This document shows positions 1 to 9,955 of a stretch of 64,000 nucleotides of DNA, one piece after another; within the stretch, counting starts at the first letter, position 1, and each line of letters opens with the position of its first letter. This DNA comes from Rosa chinensis. Its lineage: Eukaryota > Streptophyta > Magnoliopsida > Rosales > Rosaceae. The stretch covers positions 4,256,001 to 4,320,000 of the forward strand of contig NC_037089.1 in assembly GCF_002994745.2 (NCBI RefSeq), written 5' to 3'. The notes beneath the pieces were generated by a model that saw only the letters and a program-made list of their open reading frames with translations, was not told the DNA's origin and ran no database searches. Position numbers and translations under genes: made by a program.

Positions 1-1
1 G

Positions 2-1309
2 AAGATTCCAGATGGACTTCAATTACCCAAGTCAAGTAGCTCTAAACCACGGAGCGCGTTTTCAATAAGATTGAGACGCTCACTATATGGATTGAAACAA
101 TCCGGAAGGATGTGGTATAACCGTCTAAGTGACTACTTGATTGGGAAGGGATATGTCAACAATGAAATATGCCCATGCGTGTTTATAAAGAGGACAAGTT
201 CCGGATTTGCAATTGTAGCAGTTTATGTCGATGACATGAACCTAATTGGAACTCTAGATGAGTTAAAGGAAACTGCTAAGTACTTGAAATCCAAATTTGA
301 GATGAAAGATCTTGGGAAAACACGGTTTTGCCTCGGACTAGAACTCGAGCACCGTAGTGATGAGATTATAATCCATCAGTCAGCATATACTCAAAAATTA
401 TTAAGACGCTTTAATGAAGATAAAGCAAAGCCTATGAGTACTCCCATGATTGGTCGTAGTTTTGAGCCTGAAAAAGATCAGTTTCGTCCAAGGGATAAGG
501 ACGAAGACTTATTAGAGACTGAAGTGCCCTATCTAAGTGCAATAGGTGCATTATTGTACTTAGCTCAATGCACAAGACCGGACATCTCATTCGCAGTGAA
601 ATTGTTAGCTCGACACAGTTCTGCGCTAACACGCCGCCATTGGATTAGCATAAAGACAATCTTTCGATACTTGAGAGGTACAATTGATATGGGCTTGTTC
701 TATCCCTACAGAGAGAAAAGAAATAACGGAAGTGTGGGATCGGACTCCACAAGGCAAAACGTCACCTTCTATGCTCCTCCTCCCTTCCATCAAAATGACA
801 ACGATGTCTTGCTAGGTTTTGCTGATGCAGGGTATCTCTCTGACCCTCACAAAGGTCGCTCCCAAACGGGTTATGTCTTTACCATGGGAAGCACTGCGAT
901 ATCTTGGAGGTCTACAAAGCAGACCCTTATTGCTACTTCCTCAAATCATGCAGAGATTATCGCTCTACATGAAGCCTTGTGAGAATACATATGGCTAAGG
1001 TCTGTAGTTAGACACATTCGAGGAACTTGTGGTTTGAAGTCTACCACAGATGAACCTACATGCATTTATGAAGATAATGCAGCTTGTATTGAGCAAATGA
1101 AGTTAGGTTTCATTAAGGGCGACAACACCAAACATATTTCGCCTAAGTTCTTTTACAATCAGCAACAACAAACACTTCTAAATATTGAAGTGAATCAAAT
1201 CCGTTCAGAGGATAATGTAGTGGACTTGTTTACCAAGTCGTTACCTAAATCCACCTTCGAGAAACATGTGAAGAGCATCGGATTAAGAAAGTTATTCGAA
1301 CTCCCATAA
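2..1309 (+). pseudogene. Ty1/copia polyprotein 3' part (reverse transcriptase-RNase H), broken
   Basis: The frame is open from the window edge and encodes the end of a copia polyprotein. Visible landmarks are LYGLKQSGRMWYNRL, the reverse transcriptase catalytic motif YVDDM near 226-240, and VPYLSAIGALLYLAQ. The RNase H region follows, with ADAGYLSDPHKGRSQTGY, SWRSTKQTLIATSSNHAE, YEDNAACIE and DLFTKSLP. An in-frame TGA at 980-982, between HEAL and EYIWLR, splits the frame; the same reading frame then continues to the TAA at 1307-1309. The catalytic YVDDM is intact, so this stop is the only lesion seen in the visible part. The 5' half of the element lies outside the window. The family assignment is secure. 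Whether the remainder is coding-competent cannot be seen. Confidence 0.93.
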
Positions 1310-1683
1310 TTGTAGAAATCAGGGAGAGACCTTGACATCAGGGGGAGGTATGATGTCTACATGTTCAATCTCAAAGAGTGAATGACGTGTTGTGCTCTTT
1401 TTGCCCTTCGACCAGGGTTATTTTTGTCCCACAGGGTTTTTGTTACCTGGCAAGGTTTTTAGTGAGGTAACGATCAAAACTTCATCACCGAGTTTGAGCG
1501 GCACAAGGGGGAGTGTGGAAGGATGTCGACTACTCCACATTCACACGAGTTGTGCTCTTTTTCTCTTTCGACCAAGGTTGTTTTTTCCCACAGGGTTTTT
1601 ATTACTTGGCAAGGTTTTTGATGAGGCAACTTAGAAGCGCATAGCAGAGGCAACACTATTGACATCGAATATCCAAGGGGGAG
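1310..1683 (+). other. copia 3' noncoding region with duplicated box and polypurine tract
   Basis: This stretch lies between the polyprotein stop and the 3' LTR. It holds two copies (about 1390-1470 and 1550-1630) of a block in which GACCAGGGTT or GACCAAGGTT is followed by CCCACAGGG and GGCAAGGTTTTT. The second copia element has one copy near 43365-43430. A polypurine tract, CCAAGGGGGAG, ends at 1683, directly before the LTR. A similar tract, CAAGGGGGAGTGTGG, at about 1505-1519 looks like a relic of the same duplication. Confidence 0.7.
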
Positions 1684-1911
1684 TGTTGTAAATGATAATG
1701 ACTATTCATGCAATAGGTATTGCTTAATGTATGCGATTGACAGACTCGTAATGTATGTGATTGACATGCTTGTAATGTATGCGATTGACATGCTTGTAAT
1801 GTGCGATTGATTAGTATAGCTATTATGTATTGCCTTTTGTATACATGATGTAACCCTATATAAACCTCATGGTGAGATGAATACAATACAATTATCCAAT
1901 TCTCTACAACA
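1684..1911 (+). mobile_element. 3' LTR of the copia element
   Basis: The LTR starts TGTTGTAAATG right after the polypurine tract and ends CTCTACAACA. It carries a TATATAAA promoter element near 1856-1863. The sequence after 1911 aligns with the second zinc-knuckle gene copy, which fixes the right boundary. The partner LTR and left target duplication are outside the window. The start resembles the LTR start at 38437 (TGTTGTAAATACT), but the body differs. Confidence 0.75.
1727..1812 (+). repeat. tandem repeat inside the LTR, about 28-bp period
   Basis: About three and a half copies of a unit containing GCGATTGACATGCTTG are arranged head to tail in the 5' part of the LTR (U3). Repeats in this position are often enhancer-like in LTRs; that role is inferred. 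Confidence 0.7.
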
Positions 1912-2147
1912 CATCGTACTATACATATGATTTGTCGGGGCAATCTACAAGTTCTGTGATCAGTTTTCTTACGACATATATAGCTTACAATATACAACTA
2001 CCTGTTTGACGATTTTAGTGGAAGAATCTCCTGCAACCAGTGACTTTTGGTGGGCGTCATGAATCGAAGAGTTTTCGGCACGCTGGAGGACTTGAGTCAG
2101 CAGTCTTTGGTTGTTCTACGCTAGCTGCTACCTGTTTGCAGTTCCGT
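1912..2147 (-). pseudogene. double zinc-knuckle gene, copy 1, cut by copia insertion
   Basis: This segment aligns with the gene at 8415-8771 (for example ACATATGATTTGTCGG and GGAAGAATCTCCTGCA on the plus strand). Only the 5' part of the coding region remains; the half with the second zinc knuckle was removed when the copia LTR inserted next to 1911. The expected start codon reads ACG at 2145-2147. The following codons (T E L Q T G S S) match copy 2, and a TAG stop comes soon after. Later parts also need frame changes. It is a dead paralogue; its value is in showing that the family was duplicated before the transposons arrived. Confidence 0.75.
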
Positions 2148-2459
2148 TGTTAATTACCATATATATAACGATGATGACAAAACCCAAAATTAGGGAAGAG
2201 CTTGATCCATAATGTAAGAGCAAAACTCAATCTGTTAAATGACACGTACAAATGGAAGAGCTTGATGCAGATGACAGATGAACATATGTAGAGGTATAGA
2301 CAATAATCTGTGTCAACAACACGCATTAAGCACAGAATACTTCTCTTACTTGGTAGGTTAGTCATTGATTGTGAAGGAGCATCGCATCGCAAGGCTCATT
2401 TAGTGTTTTTTTTTTTCATCGCATCCCCCTCCAAATCAGCTACAGTACATCGATCCTCG
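2148..2459 (-). promoter_or_regulatory. conserved upstream flank of zinc-knuckle copy 1
   Basis: The block shares order and wording with the upstream regions of copies 2 and 3: GATGATGACAAAA next to the start, then a GAAGAGCTTGAT segment, GATGCAGATGACA, and GACAATAATCTGTGTCAACAA. The last is shared with copy 2 at about 9509-9530. It probably contains the promoter and 5' leader. A hAT element begins at its far end. Confidence 0.55.
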
Positions 2460-2987
2460 TAGAGCCGGCCCTGAGGGCTGCAACCTGAGGCCGCCGCCTT
2501 AGGCAACCGGTCTCCGGAGGGCCTCCGACAGTTTTTTTTTATTTTTTATATATTGCAGTTCAGTACGACTGTATATATATTCTTTGCCATCATAGTAAAT
2601 AGGTACTGCTCTAGAGCAGCGGTAAGTGTGCATTGTGGCTTTTTATGCCACCCAAGTTCGAAACAAAACAGTTCTCCCTTTTATATTTTTTTGGTTTCTT
2701 TTGTATTAAGTACCTTTTTTTTTTCTTTTCTTTTTCTCATTGTTAAAAATAGTTTCATTTTAAATTCTCTCACTTTTTTTTTTCCTGTTTCTTTTGGTAT
2801 TAAACACTTTTTTTTTTCATTTATGGTTTTTTACTAATGTCCTTTCTAATTTAAGAATACAATAAAGATGTTTTTTTTTGTTCCTTTTTTTTCATTGCTA
2901 TTAGTATATTTAAGTTTCAATTTATTATAGGAAAAAAATTCGTATGAATGTTTGCCTCAGGCCTCCAAAATGTCAGGACTGGCCCTG
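2460..2987. mobile_element. non-autonomous hAT element, 528 bp
   Basis: An exact 8-bp direct repeat, GATCCTCG, flanks the element at 2452-2459 and 2988-2995. The termini are imperfect inverted repeats: TAGAGCCGGCCCTGA on the left and TCAGGACTGGCCCTG on the right. An 8-bp duplication with YAG-type ends is the hAT signature. No transposase frame is present. The interior has T-rich runs and a short tRNA-like patch (about 2603-2670) ending in AGTTCGAAAC. Confidence 0.8.
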
Positions 2988-3226
2988 GATCCTCGTCTCA
3001 AAGCTCAAAATTAAGCTTTTGTAATTGGAAAGCAAAGTCTCCTATTATTCATGGTTCATTGAATCGATAGATACGCACCCTGCAATAATTTGGCTAATTA
3101 GTCTACTCGTTACTTATTGATCACTCTTGGTTAATTGGTTTGCTTCCGAGTTCCAAGAGCAGTCATTTTTTCACTTAATCATCACTGTCGGGTATTTACA
3201 TATGATATGAATCTCATTATATAATT

Positions 3227-3410
3227 CAGAGATGTTCCCCTGGTCAGCAGTTGACTAGGGATTTTGTGCTCAATTACCGTCCGATTGAAATCGGACGGTT
3301 GACATGTATTTAAATCTTTCAGAGATGATACATGTCAACCGTTCGATTGAAATCGGACGATAATTGAGCACAAAATCCCTGGTCAGCAGCTGACCAGGGG
3401 AACGGGACCC
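3227..3410. mobile_element. foldback MITE, 184 bp
   Basis: The two halves are near-perfect inverted repeats, for example GTTCCCCTGGTCAGCAG on the left and CTGACCAGGGGAAC on the right, meeting near 3310-3330. A 10-bp direct repeat, TTATATAATT, lies at 3217-3226 and 3411-3420. The outermost seven bases of the ends do not pair. The long target duplication suggests a Mutator-like origin, but assignment is uncertain. A transcript would form a long hairpin. Confidence 0.8.
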
Positions 3411-3420
3411 TTATATAATT

Positions 3421-3815
3421 AGAAGAAGATAGATGTTCTATGAATCTGGGATTCGGATCTTTCAAAATATATGCTTAATTTTGTTTTTGTTCTTTGTTTT
3501 TTTTTTGTTCGGATTACTGAAATTTAATATTTGAAGGTATATTTGGGGAAAACTGAGCATTTGCAACATGAGGAAGAGAGAGAGAGAAGTAGAGAGGAGT
3601 TTAGGAGGATTAAAGATGACTAAAACAAAGAGTACAATACAGAGCTCACACTAAACACAAAATTTTGAAATTTAAAGCTGGAATTGCAAATCTAAACATG
3701 GAAACCATAATATGGAATAATACTAGGTAAAATTTTATACAATACATGAAAAGTTGAAAACAATAGATTGGTAGTAACTATATAACGGCTCTGTGAATCA
3801 TGATTAATCATGCCA
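3421..3815 (-). other. 3' flank of zinc-knuckle copy 2, displaced by the CACTA insertion
   Basis: The segment matches the flank of copy 3, which is itself split by the large LTR element (12063-12147 and 20271-20398). Shared landmarks are the AGAGC..ACAC.AAACACAA stretch, GAAACAAT, and the block around TAACGGCTCTGTGAATC here and TAACAGCTTTGAGAATC there. Read on the minus strand across the insertion, the gene would originally have ended ...D-W-H-D-stop, with the TAA just left of 3813. No other feature is seen. Confidence 0.6.
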
Positions 3816-6800
3816 CACTACTAGAAATTTCCCCATTGCACACTGATTTGAATTAGTCCCTATTGGGACAAAGCAAACTGATAACAGTGGCTAATGCCAT
3901 AAGCCACTATGCAGCCACAAATGAGGAATCAGTCCCCTCTATAGCAGGTAGAGGTGGCAAATAGGGATCAGTCCCCTCTTTAAGCGGGCCTAGTCGTGCT
4001 TCGTGCCGTGCTTGGGCCGGCCCATTTATTATCGTGCCGGGCTCGTACCGGCCCATTTACTTAAACATTAAGCCCAACCCCGACCCATGGCCCGAGCCCA
4101 TATCGTGTCGGGCCGTGCTCGTGCCGGGTCAATAACGGGCCGTGCTCGTGCCTACCCACTATATAGCACGATTTTAAAATCTTAATTTGAACAAATAAAA
4201 ATTAATTTTATTTAACTATTTAGAAAATTAAAATAAATTAAGTTCTACAATATTTTTCTTAATCTTAGCTTTTTAAGATTAGATTTCTAATAATTTTTTA
4301 TATTCCACTATAAGAAAGAAAAAAAAACTCAAAATATATTGTTTTTAATATATTATTGTGAGATTAATCTTTACTAATATAATGAAGATTTAGTATCTAT
4401 TATTCTTTCATTCATTCTATAGTTGTATTATTATGAGATTAGTCTTTATTAATAAACATATGTTTAATATTTAGCAAAAATACTTATGTCAAAACAAAGA
4501 TATAATGTTTTGTTTCATTATTTTGACAATATAAAAGAAAGCATTGGTGGAATTGTCATGAGATTTTAAATAAAAATATCTCATATTCAAATCTCATCAT
4601 TGTAGTTTTTTAATATTTTTAAAAACAAAATGAAATTATGTGTTTGTAACGGGCCGGCCCACAATATGTTGTGCTTGGGCCATGCCGGGACCATTACGGA
4701 CTCGGGCCGGGCCGGGCCAATGGGCCAATATTCTTAGGCCCAGCCCGACCCGTTATTCTAACGTGTTCGGGTCGTGCCGGGCCACTAACGGACTTGGGCC
4801 GTGCCGGGCAACTTTTAAGCATGCCGGGCCCGTGCCGTGTTCGTGCTTAGTGGCCCGTTTGCCACCTCTAATAGCAGGTGCTATTGGGGCAATCCACACT
4901 GATAAAACATCAGTGGCATCCCAAAACCCAATGCTGCAAGATACCTTTTATCTTCCCACTATTACTGAATCAGTGTGTATTCTCAATGCCACCAACATCA
5001 GTGGCAAAATTGGATGTATATATAAAAAAAAATAACTCAAAATATACTATACAATTCATATAAAACTTCAAATATACTATATATTTCTAAAATATACTGT
5101 ACAATTCATAAAAGTAAAACGAAACTACAACATAAAAAAACATATATCTCTTCATGTTCCTCCCCTTAGCTGCATCTGCTACCTCTACCTCCAGCAACTT
5201 TCATATGCTTTCTGTCAAATAAATCAAAAACTCAATAAAAAACTTTCAACATACGTACAAGAATGAAACTGAGATATAGAGCAGCCAAAATAGCAAATTT
5301 ATTCAATTCAATCAGTATCCTAAATTTAACATCTTCACAACACATAACAAAAATATCTACAAATGAAAATAATGAGTTCTTGTATATGATTATTAAAAAA
5401 CACCACTGATACCAAAATAAGATACTCAAAATGATATACCAGCCCCAAACCAAACAATCAACAACTATAATAGCCACTTTATGTAGGAGTTAGTACCTTA
5501 AAGAAAACAAAGGCAGATGATTATTTTAGAAATAGTTCACAAATTCCATGTTGAATTTTTCTGTCCCAATGTAACACAACTTAAGATCATGGTATAACAA
5601 AACATTATTTTTCAGTCCATATGGTTTAGCAGTGCCATTATTACTAAATGTCTTGGAAACCAGTTATATTCATACAAAGCTAATACCTATTAGTTTCTTA
5701 TCGCTAAAACAAATTAGCAGAAAGTAAACTCCTTCATTAAAGAAATGATTTTCAAAATATGTGTAGGGTTTGTCTTTGCAATGATTTTCCTTTAAGAAAT
5801 ATGCTTCCAGAAGTAAGTTGACAGCATTTATATACATAGGTGGGGTACCATAATTACCTTAAGAACGTCTCCTACAATGTTTGCCTGCTCAAGCAAGGGT
5901 GACTTTGATTTTTGGAGTCACTGCATCAATATCTATTCCCCTTCAAATACGTGTAAAGCAACTTCTATGGTTCCTGTACGATATCTGTATCTTCTTAATA
6001 ATGCCTTAGCTTCCTGCAAATTAAAGACAAAGACAGTGATGATAGGCAATGAGTATGTAGTCATCTCCAAAAATTTGAATCTTGAAATACTTGTGCTTTA
6101 CCTGATTAACTATAGTAAATCCTTGCTGTAAATCTTGAACTTATGAACTTGGCTAAAGCTTTTTTGGAGCCTAAACACAAAGTAGAGAAATAGTTATTCA
6201 GTTTGGCGTGCATGTAGTTTTTGATATGCAGAATAACTACAAATGTATATATGTACTTGTATAAGTGTGGGGTTTTCTACCGGTGCCTAAACGAAAGTAC
6301 AGAACTGGCTACCAGCATTTTCATACTCTGTATGGAAAATTGCTGATGCGCTTTCTTTGGCATTACTTTTACATATTTTTGTGAATCTGCAGATCAGGTG
6401 AAGGCAAGTATTGCTAAAGTGAGCAATGCCATATAAGTATATCTAAACGCACATGCCAGTATCACACATTCTTAATATACTTGTAAAAGTGATATGCAAA
6501 ATAAATATTACATCCCACTACTAAAAATGGAAATTAGAAACCAGTTTAGTTCATTAATAAATTTTGTTTGTAAATCTCACAACTAAATTTATCTGCAATT
6601 CAAAAAAAAATTAAAATTAAAAAATTATTCACTTACTTGATCAAACTGTTTGAGAAAAGTAGTCTCCTGCTCCTCCAAGCCAACCAAAAGCTAATCCACC
6701 TTCAGGTTAACTGAGGAGGTAAGAAGAAATATCCAATAAATTTGTAAACTAATCCGAACCAAAATATTTATTAGTTAGCTACATAAGTATAAAATGCAGT

Positions 6801-8423
6801 AATGAATTAAGCTAAGTAATCAAGGTTATCAGACAAAACATATCAGAATGAAACAAAAAAGGCTAACTATTGGCACCCGCAAAAAAAGAAGAAGCAATAC
6901 ACAGAAACAACCCAAAATAAGACTTGATGATCAATATTCAAACTTGATTGAATACTCACCACCCACAAAGGCAAAGCATCAATTTTTCTGAGACTATAAG
7001 CCAAAGCAATCCACATCTAAGAAAATTGAGCACTACACCAAAAACCAAAAAAAAAAACAAAAACATCAAATATATTAGGAAAGCTACCAACTATTACTGA
7101 ATCATATTGAATGCTATTGATTGACAGAACAAAGCATACTTGAGACCACAAAAAACCACAATTTTCGACAACTGAAAAAGAACCCAAATCCAACAGATAC
7201 CTATTGAAAGCTTCCTCCCAAACTCAATCAAAAGTCTAGTAGCCACCTTTTCCGAAATAAACCCAAACCTTGCTCCGAAAGTTCACGAAGTGGGACTCTG
7301 CTGCGGGCAATAATGTTTTAAAATTTAGGGTTTTCAAAGATCAAAATCCAGATTTTGAATTTCAAAGGAAACTGATGACGATCTTTTCCTTGGCCAAGAG
7401 AAGAAACCAAAACCAAAACCAAAATTAGTTCCACATTTCCCAAACAATTTTTTTTATAGCTAAAAAGAAAAACTAATAGATGAGATCTGATTCTTCATAA
7501 ATAGTGACAAAACAATACGTTAAGCTCCTGTATAGCATTAGAGATTGCCCCAAATCCTTTCCAAGAATACTGATTCTTTGCCTTTCGCGCAAGAACCTGT
7601 AAATCAAATCACCCAATTACAAACCCTCAATTTGGGGGCCCAAATCAACAATCCCCAAATTCCCTAACAGAAAACTAACCCCAACGCTCTAGAGGACATT
7701 AACGATATCGTAGATCCGCCGCCTCTCCATGGCGGCAAATTTGTGGGAACATCAGATCCCCAATATCGAACGCCTACGGAAATGTCAGAGATTACAGAAA
7801 TATAATAGCGTAAACTTGAATCGGCATCGTCTAGGCCGACGGAGGTCACTCCTTGATGAGATTGAAAACTGATGACAATTGTGATGGGTTGCAACAGTTA
7901 CCCAGAAGAAAACACTAGAGTGGGAGAGATCGAAAATTAGGAGGGGAGAAAAACTAGATCTTGTTTAGGTCTGGCGAGAGAGAGAGAGAGAGAGAGATGA
8001 GGGGAGAAACCTCTAGATCTAGATCCGAATTAGGTTTGAACTCTGAAGGGGGTATATTAAAGGAAGTTTTATCTCATTGTCAGATCAGCTCTTCATCGAC
8101 GGCTATAATTAGAATTGACTATGGCATAGCCACATGAAAAATTGCTGAAGTCCTACTTTTTCATTCTTATAGTTTGAATAACATAAACAAGGCTTTATAG
8201 TATTCTTACTATTCCTTGTTGACACCGTTATCAGTGACATAGGGATTAAACAATTAATTGCTTGTAAGTAATGTATCTATTAGCAACTGATGATCAGTGA
8301 CAGAAAAAAAAAAAAAAAAAAAAACCACTGATTGTTTATATCAGTGTGAAACTATTCATTTATCACACTGAAGATTTTTAGTGGCAAAAAAAAGAGGTGC
8401 TAATGGGGAAATTTCTAGTAGTG
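3816..8423. mobile_element. non-autonomous CACTA (CMC/EnSpm) element, about 4.6 kb
   Basis: The ends are inverted repeats, CACTACTAGAAATTTCC at 3816 and its complement GGAAATTTCTAGTAGTG ending at 8423. The 3-bp target duplication CCA lies at 3813-3815 and 8424-8426. Subterminal regions carry many copies of ATCAGTG or CACTGAT in both orientations (for example 4900-5000 and 8230-8380), the kind of repeats a TNPA-like protein binds. No transposase frame was found, so it depends on a partner. The interior at about 7200-8050 has pyrimidine- and GA-rich leader-like sequence that could be captured host DNA; that is a guess. A hAT element sits inside at 3949. Confidence 0.88.
3949..4870. mobile_element. 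non-autonomous hAT element nested in the CACTA, 922 bp
   Basis: An exact 8-bp repeat, ATAGCAGG, flanks it at 3941-3948 and 4871-4878. Both ends carry the inverted repeat TAGAGGTGGCAAA / TTTGCCACCTCTA. Both subterminal zones are rich in GGGCCGGG and CGTGCCGGGC words, while the middle is AT-rich, a layout seen in some plant hAT families. No transposase is encoded. It inserted after the CACTA, because it splits the CACTA left subterminal region. Confidence 0.88.
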
Positions 8424-8771
8424 CCAGTCGCTTCCTGGAGCATCATAGTCCATATCAAACTTGTTGAGAGGGCACAACTGACCTACGTGACCAAAGTCAC
8501 TACAAAGATCACAATAATTGAGTTTATAATGTCCGTTGTACCATACATATGATTTGTCGGGGCACTGTCTAGTTCTGTGATCAGTATACTTACGACACAG
8601 CTTACAATATGAAGCTACTCGGTTGACAGCTCCAGTGGAAGAATCTCCTGCAACCAGTGATTTTTTGTCGGTGTCATGAATCAAAGAGTTTTCAACACAC
8701 TGGAGGACTTGAGTGAAATTGTCTCCAGCAGTCTTTGGTTTTTCTTTGCTGCTACCTGTCTACAATTCCAT
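8415..8771 (-). pseudogene. double zinc-knuckle gene, copy 2, with transposon-derived stop
   Basis: From the ATG at 8769-8771 the frame reads M-E-L then TAG, where copy 1 has CAA. Beyond that stop the same frame is open to 8415 and encodes two zinc knuckles: CKLC-RKYTDHRTRQC (C-x2-C-x5-H-x4-C) and CDLCSDFGHVGQLC (C-x2-C-x4-H-x4-C), joined by a CPDK..VWYNGHYKLNY linker. The last residues H-Y and the TAG stop come from the terminal repeat of the CACTA inserted at 8423. Copy 3 has the same architecture. The family may bind nucleic acid, as zinc knuckles often do; the function is unknown. The early stop makes this copy probably non-functional unless translation starts downstream. Confidence 0.7.
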
Positions 8772-8796
8772 TGTTAATTACCATATAAAGATGATG

Positions 8797-9378
8797 ACAA
8801 AAACCGCTTTGCAGTAAATATACGCCTTTTACTTAGAACGTTGTTTCACTTGATAGACTATGACCATGCAAATAGTATAGGATGATGATGCGAAATAGCA
8901 CAGGAAGATTCTAAAGAAAATCACAACACACGAACACTTTCCCTACGTCCTCTGTGTGATCTCTCTTGAGAATCACTAGCACTACAGAGAATAACAACTT
9001 GATTACAAGTACTTACTGAAATTCCTATGCTAATCCCCAACCCTTTTGCTAGATCTCTCTTATCACCCTTAGCTCTCCCTGCCCGTGTGTTTGTATGTAA
9101 CTGAAATCTCTCTTTGATCTCTTCTCTGATCTGAGGACACATTATGTGACCTCCCAGAAGCCCTATTTATAGATTACATGTGCTGGTTACAAACTCTAAA
9201 TCTATTAGAACAAGGAAACTTGTTTCCTATTCCTAACTGCAATAGGACTTACTTTCCAGGTCTAAACCAATAGGAATAACTCTTCCTATTCCAAAACCCA
9301 TTAGGACACCAGAATTCATGTGCCTTTACCCCATCTTGTCATGCCTTGAACCCTAATAAACTTGGGCCAAAATCACAA
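8797..9378 (-). mobile_element. probable solo LTR or other insertion in the upstream region of copy 2
   Basis: Copies 1 and 3 run directly from GATGATGACAAAA or GATGATAACAAAA into CCAAAAT. In copy 2 about 580 bp separate GACAAAAACC from AAAATTAGG. Read on the minus strand the insert starts TGTTGTGATTTTGGCC and has a TATAAATAGGG promoter-like box near 9168-9178, as an LTR would. I could not find a clean target duplication or a convincing CA end, so the left boundary and the type are tentative. Confidence 0.4.
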
Positions 9379-9600
9379 CAAAATTAGGAAACAGTTTGAT
9401 CCATATTATTTGATACGCAAAACTCAATCTTAAATGACAAGTGCAAACGCATATATATATATAAGAGGTAACAGATGCATATGACACATGAACATATATA
9501 TAATTGACAATAATCTGTGTCAACAACTTGCATTAAGTTGATTACGAAGAAGCATCGCGTCACAGGGCTCGTAACTGAATTTTTCTTGCCACAAACAAAC
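9379..9600 (-). promoter_or_regulatory. upstream flank of zinc-knuckle copy 2 beyond the insertion
   Basis: It resumes the family upstream block: AAAATTAGG, CAAAACTCAATCTTAAATGACA, and GACAATAATCTGTGTCAACAA, all shared with copy 1. The order of shared words is kept, which supports one duplicated segment with a later insertion. Confidence 0.55.
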
Positions 9601-9624
9601 TTGAAAAAGAAAAAGAAAAAAAAA

Positions 9625-9627
<3 letters not shown>

Positions 9628-9665
<38 letters not shown>

Positions 9666-9674
9666 CACACACTA
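9628..9674. repeat. (AT)n followed by (CA)n microsatellite
   Basis: A pure AT dinucleotide run is followed directly by a short CA run. It is a simple sequence repeat, likely variable in length. Confidence 0.9.
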
Positions 9675-9905
9675 GAAAATGTCCACACACTCCATCGGTG
9701 TGAGAGTAGTGGGGAGTTATAATTCTGAGGGTGGAGAGTTTGAAATAGTTATTATTATTTTTTTTTATTGTTTTATTTTGCTTTTTACATTTTTATCTCT
9801 GATGTTAAAATGTTATGCATGATATTTTAATATTTGAGGGTTTTAAAGGTAAAAAAAATCAGTTTTGGCTAACAACACCTCTCCTCTTAATAATAGTATA
9901 GATAT

Positions 9906-9906
<1 letters not shown>

Positions 9907-9950
<44 letters not shown>
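9907..9950. repeat. (TA)n microsatellite
   Basis: A TA dinucleotide run of roughly 40 bases in non-coding DNA between copy 2 and the OVATE-like fragment. Confidence 0.9.

Positions 9951-9955
<5 letters not shown>

Noticed and set aside
2603..2680. A SINE or tRNA relic inside the hAT at 2460
   Set aside because: It has only a loose A-box and a GTTCGAAA word, with no target duplication or tail.
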